Positions 26,810-33,997 of a stretch of DNA of 38,175 nt are shown here, piece after piece. The notes under the pieces were generated by a model. The model made no database searches. It saw only the letters and a program-made list of their open reading frames with translations, and was not told the DNA's origin. The position numbers and the translations under genes are program-made. Position 1 is the stretch's first letter; the number at the start of each line of letters is the position of its first letter. This DNA comes from an uncultured Spartobacteria bacterium (lineage in GTDB: Bacteria; Verrucomicrobiota; Verrucomicrobiia; Chthoniobacterales; Chthoniobacteraceae): NCBI GenBank assembly GCA_903916085.1, contig CAIWVL010000096.1, positions 1 through 38,175 on the forward strand. The letters run 5' to 3'.

Positions 26810-26877
26810 GCGGAGAGCGCGGAGAAATTACGGAATAAACTTCGAAATGCGTTTTATAAAAGCTCCGCGTTCTCCGC
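26810..26877. repeat. Inverted repeat GCGGAGAGCGCGGAG / CTCCGCGTTCTCCGC
   Basis: The 15-bp arms (26810-26824 and 26863-26877) match at 14 positions and enclose an AT-rich 38-bp loop. Each arm is itself a near-duplicated GCGGAG unit. It lies between the convergent holB (+) and sufT (-) genes, so it may be a terminator or a dispersed repeat. Confidence 0.6.
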
Positions 26878-26947
26878 ATGACGGTGCCTTTTTTAGGCGG
26901 TCTTAAACACACTCCAGTTCTGGGGACGAAACGCAGCTGAGGGCAAA

Positions 26948-27499
26948 CTACATCAGCCCGAGCTTCATTTTTCCCACCTCACTAATCATGGACTGGTTCC
27001 AGGCAGGATCCCACACGACTTCTACCTCCGCCTCGGCCACGCCGGGAATAGCAAGGATCTTCTGTTCGGCCTCGCGGGCGATAACAGGGCCCATACCGCA
27101 ACCGGGCGCGGTGAGTGTCATTTTAACGAGAACCTTCGCGGGAGCCTCTGAGGGCTGGTCGATGACACAGTCGTAAACCAAGCCCAAATCAACGATGTTC
27201 ACTGGAATTTCTGGGTCATAGCACGTCTTCAGTTCAGTCCAGACGGAGGCCTCGTCTACTCGTACATCCGACTGGGCGGGAGAAAGCTCGCGTTTTGCAA
27301 AAGCAGACTCCAGCCCGAGAGCATCGGCATTTTCGTCAGTGATACGGGCCAAACCGTCTGCCGTAGCCACGGTGTAGCTGCCGCCTAACGCTTGAGTGAT
27401 GGCGACCGTCGAGCCCTTGGGCAGGACAATCATTTCGCCGCTAGGAATACGGATCGCCTCGCAGTCGCGCGTCAGGACTTTCTCGGTGTTTTCGTGCAT
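26948..27499 (-). CDS. sufT: Putative Fe-S cluster assembly protein SufT
   Basis: The predicted protein has 183 residues from the ATG at 27499; the track begins at a TTG two codons earlier. The N-terminal half (LTRDCEAIRIPSGEMIVLPKGSTVAITQALGGSYTV) is the SufT-specific extension. The C-terminal half is a MIP18/DUF59 domain: CYDPEIPVNIVDLGLVYDC and LTAPGCGMGPVIAREAEQKI. SufT helps mature Fe-S proteins, chiefly under high demand. It follows the scaffold gene by 18 bp, probably the last gene of the rhodanese-iscU-sufT operon. Confidence 0.93.
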   Translation of the reverse strand: MHENTEKVLTRDCEAIRIPSGEMIVLPKGSTVAITQALGGSYTVATADGLARITDENADALGLESAFAKRELSPAQSDVRVDEASVWTELKTCYDPEIPVNIVDLGLVYDCVIDQPSEAPAKVLVKMTLTAPGCGMGPVIAREAEQKILAIPGVAEAEVEVVWDPAWNQSMISEVGKMKLGLM

Positions 27500-27517
27500 G
27501 GTCAAAAGTAGTTTGAG

Positions 27518-28015
27518 TTAAGCGGAAGCTGAGGGCGTCTTGAAGACAATCTGTACCTTTTGAGCGGGATCGGAAGCGGGCTTGAAGCTGTCCCGGAGGG
27601 AGTGCGCTTGAGCTGGTGCCTCTACCACAGGCTCGGGAGCTGTGCTTGGCACAAGAGCAGAACGGAGCGCGCTTTCGACCAATTGCGCGCAGTGAATTTT
27701 CATGGGAGGCAATGCGCCCAAAGGAGCAGAAAGGTCGTTGCTAGACATGAGGAGAGCCTCCTCCACCGTTTTCCCGGCCACGAGTTCTGTAGCGACGCTC
27801 GCGACGGCGATCGCGGTCTCGCAACCGAAGGTTTGGAAAGTCGCGCGGTCAATGATTTTACGCCCCTCGGGGTCTTCCTTGAACTTGACCCACATCCGGA
27901 GCATGTCCCCGCACCCGGGAGAACCGGCGGTCCCCACAGCATCCGCCCCCACCATTTCCCCAAGATTTTTGGGATGAGAAACGGCGTCTTCAATTTTTTG
28001 TTGCAAGTCGTTCAT
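27518..28015 (-). CDS. IscU/NifU-like Fe-S cluster scaffold protein
   Basis: This 165-residue protein contains the three scaffold cysteines of the IscU/SufU/NifU-N family in the right order: GSPGCGDML, TFGCETAIA and KIHCAQLVESAL. The opening SHPKNLGEM parallels the family's YxNPRNxG motif. A C-terminal tail of about 40 residues (VPSTAPEPVVEAPAQ...) is Pro/Ala-rich and looks disordered. It assembles clusters before transfer to target proteins. The gene lies between a rhodanese and sufT on the same strand. The cysteine desulfurase is not in the window. Confidence 0.9.
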   Translation of the reverse strand: MNDLQQKIEDAVSHPKNLGEMVGADAVGTAGSPGCGDMLRMWVKFKEDPEGRKIIDRATFQTFGCETAIAVASVATELVAGKTVEEALLMSSNDLSAPLGALPPMKIHCAQLVESALRSALVPSTAPEPVVEAPAQAHSLRDSFKPASDPAQKVQIVFKTPSASA

Positions 28016-28035
28016 AAAGAGACATCACGGGGGAT

Positions 28036-28581
28036 TTAAGCGAGTTCGTAACGGGGCAGAGCGACATCCACCTCACAGCTCCATGCGTCAATACCGCCAC
28101 GCAAACTGCGCACATTCTCCATACCGTGCCCGGCAAAATAAGCGGCGGCATCGAGACTACGCACCCCATGATGGCAGACAAAGATGACCTCCTTCTGACG
28201 ATCCCAACCTGGTAACTCGTGCATGAGTTCCTCTGTAAACAAAATAGAGCCCGGAATGTGCACGGCATTAAACTCTTCGCCGGAGCGAATATCGACCATC
28301 ACCGCTTTGCCAGATTGCACAAGATTCTGAGCCTCTTGGGGAGACACTTCCAGGCGGGCATCGGCTTCAAGAGCTTGTCCCAGAAAGCCCACAACATCGG
28401 GAACAGAAAGGCCGCCGTTACGGGCGCAGACTTCGGCGAGGGTTTCCTCGGGGCGAAACCCGCAACTGGAGCAACCGCCGATGTGGTAGCCCCGAAACAG
28501 CGCACGCTGAGCACCCGGGAAAATGGCGAGTAACTCCTGCATCGTGGTATCCGCAGAGATAGAGGACGTATTTTGGGACAT
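28036..28581 (-). CDS. Rhodanese-like sulfurtransferase with N-terminal DUF1858-type domain
   Basis: The predicted protein has 181 residues from the ATG at 28581 (MSQNTSSISADTTMQEL); the track ORF adds 59 leader residues of no family. The N-terminal domain (TMQELLAIFPGAQRALFRGYHIGGCSSCG) resembles the DUF1858/hybrid-cluster-like domain with a CxxC pair. The C-terminal domain is a rhodanese: VMVDIRSGEEFNAVHIPGSI and the active-site loop FVCHHGVRS with the sulfur-carrying cysteine. It lies 20 bp before the IscU-like gene, so it may feed sulfane sulfur into cluster assembly. That role is inferred from the operon. Confidence 0.88.
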   Translation of the reverse strand: MSQNTSSISADTTMQELLAIFPGAQRALFRGYHIGGCSSCGFRPEETLAEVCARNGGLSVPDVVGFLGQALEADARLEVSPQEAQNLVQSGKAVMVDIRSGEEFNAVHIPGSILFTEELMHELPGWDRQKEVIFVCHHGVRSLDAAAYFAGHGMENVRSLRGGIDAWSCEVDVALPRYELA

Positions 28582-28730
28582 AGTCTTGTGAAGATAACCC
28601 CTCAAAGGGCACCTGACAACGCACAGAAAAGGGGGTGAGCGGGCGCGGGTACTTGAGGGGCACCAGATCGCTCGCCTCGGACGGGTGCGGCTAGTGCCAT
28701 GGGAATCAAGGGAAAAGCAAAAGACACAAA

Positions 28731-28766
28731 GTGCCTCCCACCTCCCATTGCCTCCCATTGAGGCAC
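28731..28766. repeat. Short tandem repeat CCTCCCATTG bounded by GTGCCTC/GAGGCAC
   Basis: Two exact copies of the 10-bp unit (28741-28760) follow a partial copy, enclosed by the 7-bp inverted ends GTGCCTC and GAGGCAC. It sits beside the HU terminator. Function is unknown. Confidence 0.55.
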
Positions 28767-28796
28767 AAAAAAACGGGGCTCCTTGGAGAGCCCCGT
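28767..28796 (-). terminator. Rho-independent terminator of the HU gene
   Basis: On the minus strand the transcript folds as ACGGGGCTC-tccaag-GAGCCCCGT with a perfect 9-bp GC-rich stem followed by seven U's. It is located 46 bp after the HU stop codon. Confidence 0.9.
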
Positions 28797-28842
28797 CTAA
28801 AGTCGTTAGCGGAAACGAGTCAAAAATTTAATTGCCCGCGAC

Positions 28843-29268
28843 CTACTTCTTGCCTTTGGCAGGCTTGGCCTTCGCCGCTGGGGCTGGTTTGGCAACTTCC
28901 TTGGCAACTTCCTTGGTCACCTTGGCCACAGCTTTTCCCTTCACCTCCACCTTGCCTTCGGCCTTCTTCATGGCGGCAGAGAGCTTGAGCACGCGCTCAC
29001 GCATGATCTTGCCGGGCTTAAACTTCACAGTCGCCCTTGCAGGGATCGTGAAGGAGCTCTCTGGCTTGTTCGGATTACGCCCCACGCGGGGCTTGGTGAG
29101 GCGCACTTCCAACACCCCAAAGTTACGCAGCTCAACGTTCTCTGAACGCGCCAGTGCGTCAGTGATAGAATCCAGCGTAAGCTGGACAACTTCATGAACT
29201 TGCGCCTGAGGCAAGTGTGTCTTAGTGCTGATCTGAACAACCAGGTCTCTTTTAGTTAATGTCCCCAT
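28843..29268 (-). CDS. HU/IHF family DNA-binding protein with a Lys/Ala-rich C-terminal tail
   Basis: The 141-residue protein has an HU core of about 95 residues: MGTLTKRDLVVQISTKTHLPQ, LRNFGVLEVRLTKPRVGRNPNKPESSF and ATVKFKPGKIMRERV, with the DNA-arm RNP motif intact. The remaining ~40 residues are a repeat-like basic tail (AKVTKEVAKEVAKPAPAAKAKPAKGKK), similar in composition to histone H1 tails. It bends and compacts DNA, and the tail probably strengthens binding. It lies 19 bp after rnhC and has a strong terminator. Confidence 0.93.
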   Translation of the reverse strand: MGTLTKRDLVVQISTKTHLPQAQVHEVVQLTLDSITDALARSENVELRNFGVLEVRLTKPRVGRNPNKPESSFTIPARATVKFKPGKIMRERVLKLSAAMKKAEGKVEVKGKAVAKVTKEVAKEVAKPAPAAKAKPAKGKK

Positions 29269-29287
29269 AAGATGGTCGGAATTAAGC

Positions 29288-30283
29288 CTATTCGCCTTTT
29301 TCGGGCAAGAGTTGTATGCAAGAAGTTGAAGATAAAATTTCTGAAGCCGTCTTGAAGTGAAGTTTTGCCACCTTACCTAACACGTCTGGCCCATCCCTAA
29401 GCACCAAAGCTTTCCCCTGCGCCTTCACTTGAGCTGAAGCCCCCTTAGGCAAAACCATCCCTAACGCCTGTCCCTCTTTAGCCAACCAGTCGATAAACCG
29501 TACCCTAGCCAAAATGGAGGCCGCCGCCACAGCCGGATCACTTTCAGCCTTAGTTCTTTGGTCCAACTGGATCCCCTGCCCCTTCTCTAACAGAGCGTTC
29601 TGAATCAAACGCGGATTTGCAAACTGATCGCTCAAGGCGCGCGGGCAGTCCGGCTTTAATTCCAATAGATTCTCAATCACCCGCGCATGCCCCCACGCGA
29701 GAAGTCGATTAAGATTACCGAACTTCTTGTACATCTCGTTGTACCGCTCGGGACCGATGAGCACGACACTTTGCACCACTCCAGGCGTGTCTAAAATGAC
29801 CCGAGCGAGCTGTCTAATGCGCGAGTCGCTGCCGATGTTCTTGCTGTCTTGAATCCCGGCAGCCTTCCAGTGCCTGGCCATTTCCGCATCTACATAGGCA
29901 CCCGCGATTACCAACGGCCCAAACAAGTCTCCCTTACCGCTCTCATCGACCCCGAAATGAGGCGTTACTTCCTCCACATCAGGTATTTGCTTCTCAACTA
30001 TCCCATCCTCAAGGACCACCGGTCCACCCAGCACCTCGGGCTCCAAGATGAACTCCACAAACTCATCCACGCCTTTGCCTTGAATCACCACTTTAGGCCC
30101 CTTCTCATACGCCGCAACCGTCAAGCGGTCGCGCTGTGCAAAAAAGTGCATGTACTGACGCGTCGCCATTTCCCACCCGCGCGCTACCAAAATGGTCCTC
30201 AGTTTCAGGAGCTGCTCGAGACTCAACGGACAGGTGTGGATGGTCCGTGGAGCGGGACGTGGAGAGTTTTGAGAAAAAAGCAT
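29288..30283 (-). CDS. rnhC: Ribonuclease HIII
   Basis: The predicted protein has 331 residues from the ATG at 30283; the track ORF starts 19 codons earlier at a TTG. The N-terminal TBP-like substrate-binding domain (LSLEQLLKLRTILVARGWEMA...YEKGPKVVIQGKG) identifies RNase HIII rather than HII. The catalytic part has HFGVDESGKGDLFGPLVIAG with the DES/G signature, DSKNIGSDS and SDPAVAAASILARVRFIDWL. It removes RNA from RNA-DNA hybrids. It lies 86 bp downstream of cobA-hemD and 19 bp upstream of the HU gene. Confidence 0.94.
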   Translation of the reverse strand: MLFSQNSPRPAPRTIHTCPLSLEQLLKLRTILVARGWEMATRQYMHFFAQRDRLTVAAYEKGPKVVIQGKGVDEFVEFILEPEVLGGPVVLEDGIVEKQIPDVEEVTPHFGVDESGKGDLFGPLVIAGAYVDAEMARHWKAAGIQDSKNIGSDSRIRQLARVILDTPGVVQSVVLIGPERYNEMYKKFGNLNRLLAWGHARVIENLLELKPDCPRALSDQFANPRLIQNALLEKGQGIQLDQRTKAESDPAVAAASILARVRFIDWLAKEGQALGMVLPKGASAQVKAQGKALVLRDGPDVLGKVAKLHFKTASEILSSTSCIQLLPEKGE

Positions 30284-30369
30284 TTGTAAAAGGGCCAGGC
30301 ACTGGCGGAGCGCGCCCCGGAGAACGCGCCAGCCATGCAAACGATGGAGAAACCGACGAGCGGAAGCCC

Positions 30370-31917
30370 CTAGGCCCCGTAGTATTCGCGAATGGCGGTG
30401 ATGAGTCCCGGAATGTCGTACTGCTTCGCCTCAACATCCACGATCAGCCCCAAATCGCGCATCGTCTGAGAGGTCACAGGCCCGATTGAGGCTGTCTTCA
30501 AGCCAGGCGGCAAAGCCAACTTCAGTGCCATGAAATTCTCGACTGTCGAACTACTTGTGAAAGTGATCATGTCAGCGCCATCCGTCTGGAAGCGCGCGAT
30601 ACCGCCACTCACATCCTCAGTTTCGGGCACTGTACGGTAAGCAATCGCCTCGTCCACGATGGCGCCCATCTTGGCCAATTCCTTAGGCAAGACATCCCGG
30701 GCCTGCTCTGCGCGAGCCAGCAAAATGCGCTGGTTCTCCACATCGCCCACCTTGGCTTTGAACTCCTTGATAATGGCCTCTGCAACGAACTCCGAGGGTT
30801 GTAAATCGACCGCTAAATGAAACTCCCGCACACGCTTGGCCGTGGCTGGCCCAATGGCGGCAATACGCACGCCCCCAATCTCGCGAGCGTCGGAGTAGAG
30901 TTTGTAAAACATCTCAAAAAACGCGCTCACGCCATTGGGACTGGTGAACACGAGCCAATCGTAACGGTGCACATCCTGCACAAGTTCAGCAAAGCTCCGC
31001 AAATCGACGGGCGGCTCGATACGGATTGTGGGCAACTCGTACACGTCGCTTCCGAGTTCACGCAAGGCAGCGCTGAGCACCCCTGCCTGCTGGCGGGTCC
31101 GTGTCACCACAATTTTCTTTTTGCTCAAAGGCCGTTTTTCAAACCAGCCCAGTTTGTGGCGTAAAGTCGCCACCTCACCGAATACGGCTACGGCTGGGGC
31201 GCTAAAGCCCACTTCGCGGATGCGCGAAGCGATGTTGCCTAAGGTGCCCTCCAGCGTTTCCTGACGCCCGGTCGTCCCCCAGCGCACGAGCGCTACGGGC
31301 GTTTGCGGGTCCATCCCGTGTTTCTGGAGCTCGTCGGTGATCGGCCCCATACGCTCGATACCCATGAGCATCACTTTTGTGCCGGGCAAGGACGCTATCC
31401 GGGCGTAATCAAGAGCGGTATCCGCCTTCAAGGGGTCTTCGTGGCCCGTAAAAATGGTGACTGACGATGTAAAATCTCGGTGTGTCACGGGAATTCCTGC
31501 GTAAGCGGGAGCGGCGATGGCCGAGGTGACCCCGGGAACAATCTCAAACCTGAGCCCCGCCTCAGCCAAAGCCTCAGCCTCCTCACCTCCGCGCCCAAAC
31601 AAAAACGGATCCCCGCCCTTGAGCCGGAGGACCGTGTGTCCAGCACGCGTTTTTTCCACCAGAAGAGCATTGATGTCTTCCTGGCGCATGGTGTGGTTTC
31701 CGGCTTTTTTACCAGCGTAAATAATCTCTACCCCATCCTTGACCCACTTCAGCATCTCTTGATTGCAAAGGTAGTCGAAAACCACGACCTCAGCTTTTTC
31801 CAGGAGTTCTTTGACCCTCAAAGTCACGAGCCCTAGATCCCCAGGGCCTGCTCCCGCTAGGTAACAGATACCTGGGGAAACTGAACTAGATTGCTTGGAT
31901 TTCACTTTTTTGGTCAT
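30370..31917 (-). CDS. cobA-hemD: Bifunctional uroporphyrinogen-III C-methyltransferase / uroporphyrinogen-III synthase
   Basis: This 515-residue fusion makes uroporphyrinogen III from hydroxymethylbilane (HemD part) and methylates it to precorrin-2 (CobA part). The CobA domain covers residues ~15-255: YLAGAGPGDLGLVTLRV, VLRLKGGDPFLFGRGGEEAEA, VPGVTSAIAAPAYAGIPVTHRD. The HemD domain covers ~265-510: KKIVVTRTRQQAGVLSAALREL, YDWLVFTSPNGVSAFFEMF and ADMITFTSSSTVENF. The branch feeds haem, sirohaem and cobalamin. A structured inverted-repeat element lies upstream (31949-32076). Confidence 0.95.
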   Translation of the reverse strand: MTKKVKSKQSSSVSPGICYLAGAGPGDLGLVTLRVKELLEKAEVVVFDYLCNQEMLKWVKDGVEIIYAGKKAGNHTMRQEDINALLVEKTRAGHTVLRLKGGDPFLFGRGGEEAEALAEAGLRFEIVPGVTSAIAAPAYAGIPVTHRDFTSSVTIFTGHEDPLKADTALDYARIASLPGTKVMLMGIERMGPITDELQKHGMDPQTPVALVRWGTTGRQETLEGTLGNIASRIREVGFSAPAVAVFGEVATLRHKLGWFEKRPLSKKKIVVTRTRQQAGVLSAALRELGSDVYELPTIRIEPPVDLRSFAELVQDVHRYDWLVFTSPNGVSAFFEMFYKLYSDAREIGGVRIAAIGPATAKRVREFHLAVDLQPSEFVAEAIIKEFKAKVGDVENQRILLARAEQARDVLPKELAKMGAIVDEAIAYRTVPETEDVSGGIARFQTDGADMITFTSSSTVENFMALKLALPPGLKTASIGPVTSQTMRDLGLIVDVEAKQYDIPGLITAIREYYGA

Positions 31918-31948
31918 CGAAGGGCGGGGTTGGAAAAATCAAAAAAAT

Positions 31949-32076
31949 CGGGGAGAGCGGAATTTGAGAGTAGGGCCTGAGCGACCCAGAAGTGATGCGT
32001 TGGACCGAAGGCAAGTCGGAGAAGGTAACGCATCGAGATGCTCTAGCGTTCCCCCAAAAATACAACGCTCTCCCCG
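31949..32076. repeat. 128-bp structured element with 11-bp perfect inverted ends
   Basis: CGGGGAGAGCG (31949-31959) and CGCTCTCCCCG (32066-32076) are exact inverted repeats. Inside, GATGCGTT (31994-32001) pairs with AACGCATC (32027-32034). Read on the minus strand, the closing arm is followed by ATTTTTTTGATTTTT, like a terminator tail, 30 bp before the cobA-hemD start codon. It codes for nothing recognisable. It may be a MITE-like element, a leader RNA or both. Confidence 0.6.
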
Positions 32077-32085
32077 AGTTTAGCA

Positions 32086-32110
32086 GGGCCACCCGAGGGT
32101 CGGGTGGCCC
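32086..32110. terminator. Strong GC hairpin between sod and the structured element
   Basis: GGGCCACCCG-agggt-CGGGTGGCCC is a perfect 10-bp stem with a 5-nt loop, 15 bp after the superoxide dismutase stop (read on the minus strand). There is no U-tract, so it may instead be a REP-type palindrome or RNA-stabilising hairpin. Confidence 0.5.
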
Positions 32111-32124
32111 TACGTGAGGCTATG

Positions 32125-32748
32125 TTAGTGAGCGGCAAGGAAAAGCTGCTCAGCGGCGTCCCAATTTACGACGTTCCAGAAGGCTTTCATGTAATCTGGA
32201 CGGCGATTTTGATAGTGGAGGTAATAGGCATGTTCCCAGACGTCTAAAGCGAGGACGGGGTTGCCTTCGATTCCAGCCACGGCCTTGCCCATGAGAGGAG
32301 TGTCCTGATTCGCAGTCGAACCGATCTCTAGTTTGCCATGGTTGACAACCAACCACGCCCAGCCGGAGCCGAAGCGGGTGGCACCTGCCGCCTGGAACTT
32401 TTCCTGAAAGGCTTCAAAGCTGCCGAAGGTGGCAGTGATGGCTTCCGCCAGCTTGCCCACAGGTTTTCCACTGGCATGCGGGGTCAAAAGGCTCCAGAAC
32501 AGCGTGTGATTCACGTGCCCGCCGCCGTTGTTGCGAACGGCAGTGCGAATGGCTTCGGGAATAGCCGCCAAATCGTGAATCAAGTCTTCGGCGCTCTTTC
32601 CCACGAGGTCTGGGGCAGATTCCAAAGCCTTGTTTAAGTTGTCCACGTAAGCTTTGTGATGTTTGCCGTGATGGATTTCCATCGTGCGCGCGTCGATGTG
32701 CGGTTCAAGCGCGTCAAGAGCGTAGGGAAGTGCAGGGAGTTGGTGCAT
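32125..32748 (-). CDS. Superoxide dismutase, Fe/Mn family, Mn-type signature
   Basis: The predicted protein has 207 residues from the ATG at 32748 ([34 protein letters not shown]); the track ORF carries a 42-residue leader with no family match. The metal ligands are present in [15 protein letters not shown] and [28 protein letters not shown] and TANQDTPL (glutamine after the asparagine) follow the Mn-SOD pattern rather than the Fe-SOD AAQVWNH/TSNAGTPL pattern. It converts superoxide to peroxide and oxygen in the cytoplasm. A cambialistic enzyme cannot be excluded. Confidence 0.95.
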   Translation of the reverse strand: MHQLPALPYALDALEPHIDARTMEIHHGKHHKAYVDNLNKALESAPDLVGKSAEDLIHDLAAIPEAIRTAVRNNGGGHVNHTLFWSLLTPHASGKPVGKLAEAITATFGSFEAFQEKFQAAGATRFGSGWAWLVVNHGKLEIGSTANQDTPLMGKAVAGIEGNPVLALDVWEHAYYLHYQNRRPDYMKAFWNVVNWDAAEQLFLAAH

Positions 32749-33003
32749 AGTCGTGCAGGAATCGTTAAGGAATCGTTGTTTGAATTGCCTCGCTAACGTC
32801 CCCCCATCCGATGGGCAGGCAGCAGCAAGGCAACCTTGTTGAAGGTGCGTTAGAGAGGGCCCCTTGGCAAGCACCCCACGCCGGTAGGTTCACCTCAAAT
32901 TCAGCCCGCTTCTCCACGAGCCAAGCGACGCAAGGTTTTCATAACTGAGTCCCAAAAGAAAACGCTGCACAGTTTGCGCACCCCCAATTAGACTAGTCCG
33001 ACC

Positions 33004-33870
33004 ATGATTGTTCCGGGCCTTAAGCACACCCTCTGCGTCCTTCGCGAAGCCCCTCCGGGCCTGTATCTGGATGGCGTGGAGCTCGGCGAAATTCTGCTGC
33101 CTGGCAAATACATTCCAGAGGGCACAGTGCCTGGGGACAGGCTGGAAGTTTTTGTGCACCACGACTCCGAGGATCGCCTTGTTGCGACTACGCAAACGCC
33201 TCATGCTCTGCTGGGGCAAGTGGCCGGGTTCGAAGTGGTGGGCGTGCGCCCTGGTATTGGTGCCTTTTTGGACTGGGGGCTTGACAAAGACCTGCTCTGC
33301 CCTTTGCGCGAACAGACGAAGAACCCGCAGGTGGGCGACTGGGTGGTGGCGATGGTGGTGTTAGACGCAGTTTCAGGACGGCTCATGGCGTCCATGCGTT
33401 TGCAGCGTCACCTCCACAAAAAGCCACCTGAATACACTGAGGCACAGAGTGTGGACCTGGTTATTGTTGAAGAAACCGACCTGGGTTACAAAACCGTCAT
33501 CAACAACGCCCACTGGGGTTTACTCTACAAAAGCGAGACCCCCACGACGCTCGTTCCCGGAGATGAACTGCTCGGGTTCATTCGCACGGTACGTCCGGAT
33601 GGGAAGATTGATGTGGGCCTCGACGCCCCCGGCTACCAACGTGTGGCCCCCTTGGCGGACCAAATCTTGGCCGCAGTGAGGGCATCCGAGGGCGTGCTGG
33701 CGTTTGATGACAAAAGCGATCCCGAGGCGATCCGGGAAAAGTTTGGCGCCAGCAAGAAGGCTTTCAAACAGGCCTTGGGCAAGCTTCTGCGCCAACGCAG
33801 AATCGAGTTTGTCAAGGGCGGCATTAAGCTGACTCCCACGCGGATTCCCGCTTCCGAGACTGCAGGGTAA
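33004..33870 (+). CDS. CvfB/YitL-like RNA-binding protein with S1-type domains
   Basis: This 288-residue protein begins with S1-like OB-fold repeats: GVELGEILLPGKYIPEGTVPGDRLEVFVHHDSEDRLVATTQTP and FEVVGVRPGIGAFLDWGLDKDLLCPLREQ, then a third RTVRPDGKIDVGLD. The C-terminal ~70 residues (REKFGASKKAFKQALGKLLRQRRIEFVKGGIKL) form the winged helix of the CvfB family. CvfB of Staphylococcus affects virulence gene expression and RNA stability. The precise role here is unknown. The gene is divergent from sod and 127 bp before smc. Confidence 0.88.
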   Translation: MIVPGLKHTLCVLREAPPGLYLDGVELGEILLPGKYIPEGTVPGDRLEVFVHHDSEDRLVATTQTPHALLGQVAGFEVVGVRPGIGAFLDWGLDKDLLCPLREQTKNPQVGDWVVAMVVLDAVSGRLMASMRLQRHLHKKPPEYTEAQSVDLVIVEETDLGYKTVINNAHWGLLYKSETPTTLVPGDELLGFIRTVRPDGKIDVGLDAPGYQRVAPLADQILAAVRASEGVLAFDDKSDPEAIREKFGASKKAFKQALGKLLRQRRIEFVKGGIKLTPTRIPASETAG

Positions 33871-33997
33871 CGAGGAAGGTCATACCCTGGATCTCTTGTC
33901 CGAAATAGCAGCAGCAGCATCCGTGGTGCTCGACACTGAGACGTCCCCACCCTCGCCCTTGATTCTGCACTCAACCTAACGGAAACTCCGCCCCCGC

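Noticed and set aside
31918-32124. Cobalamin riboswitch before cobA-hemD
   Set aside because: The leader is structured, but I find no B12-box core; the inverted repeats fit a different kind of element.
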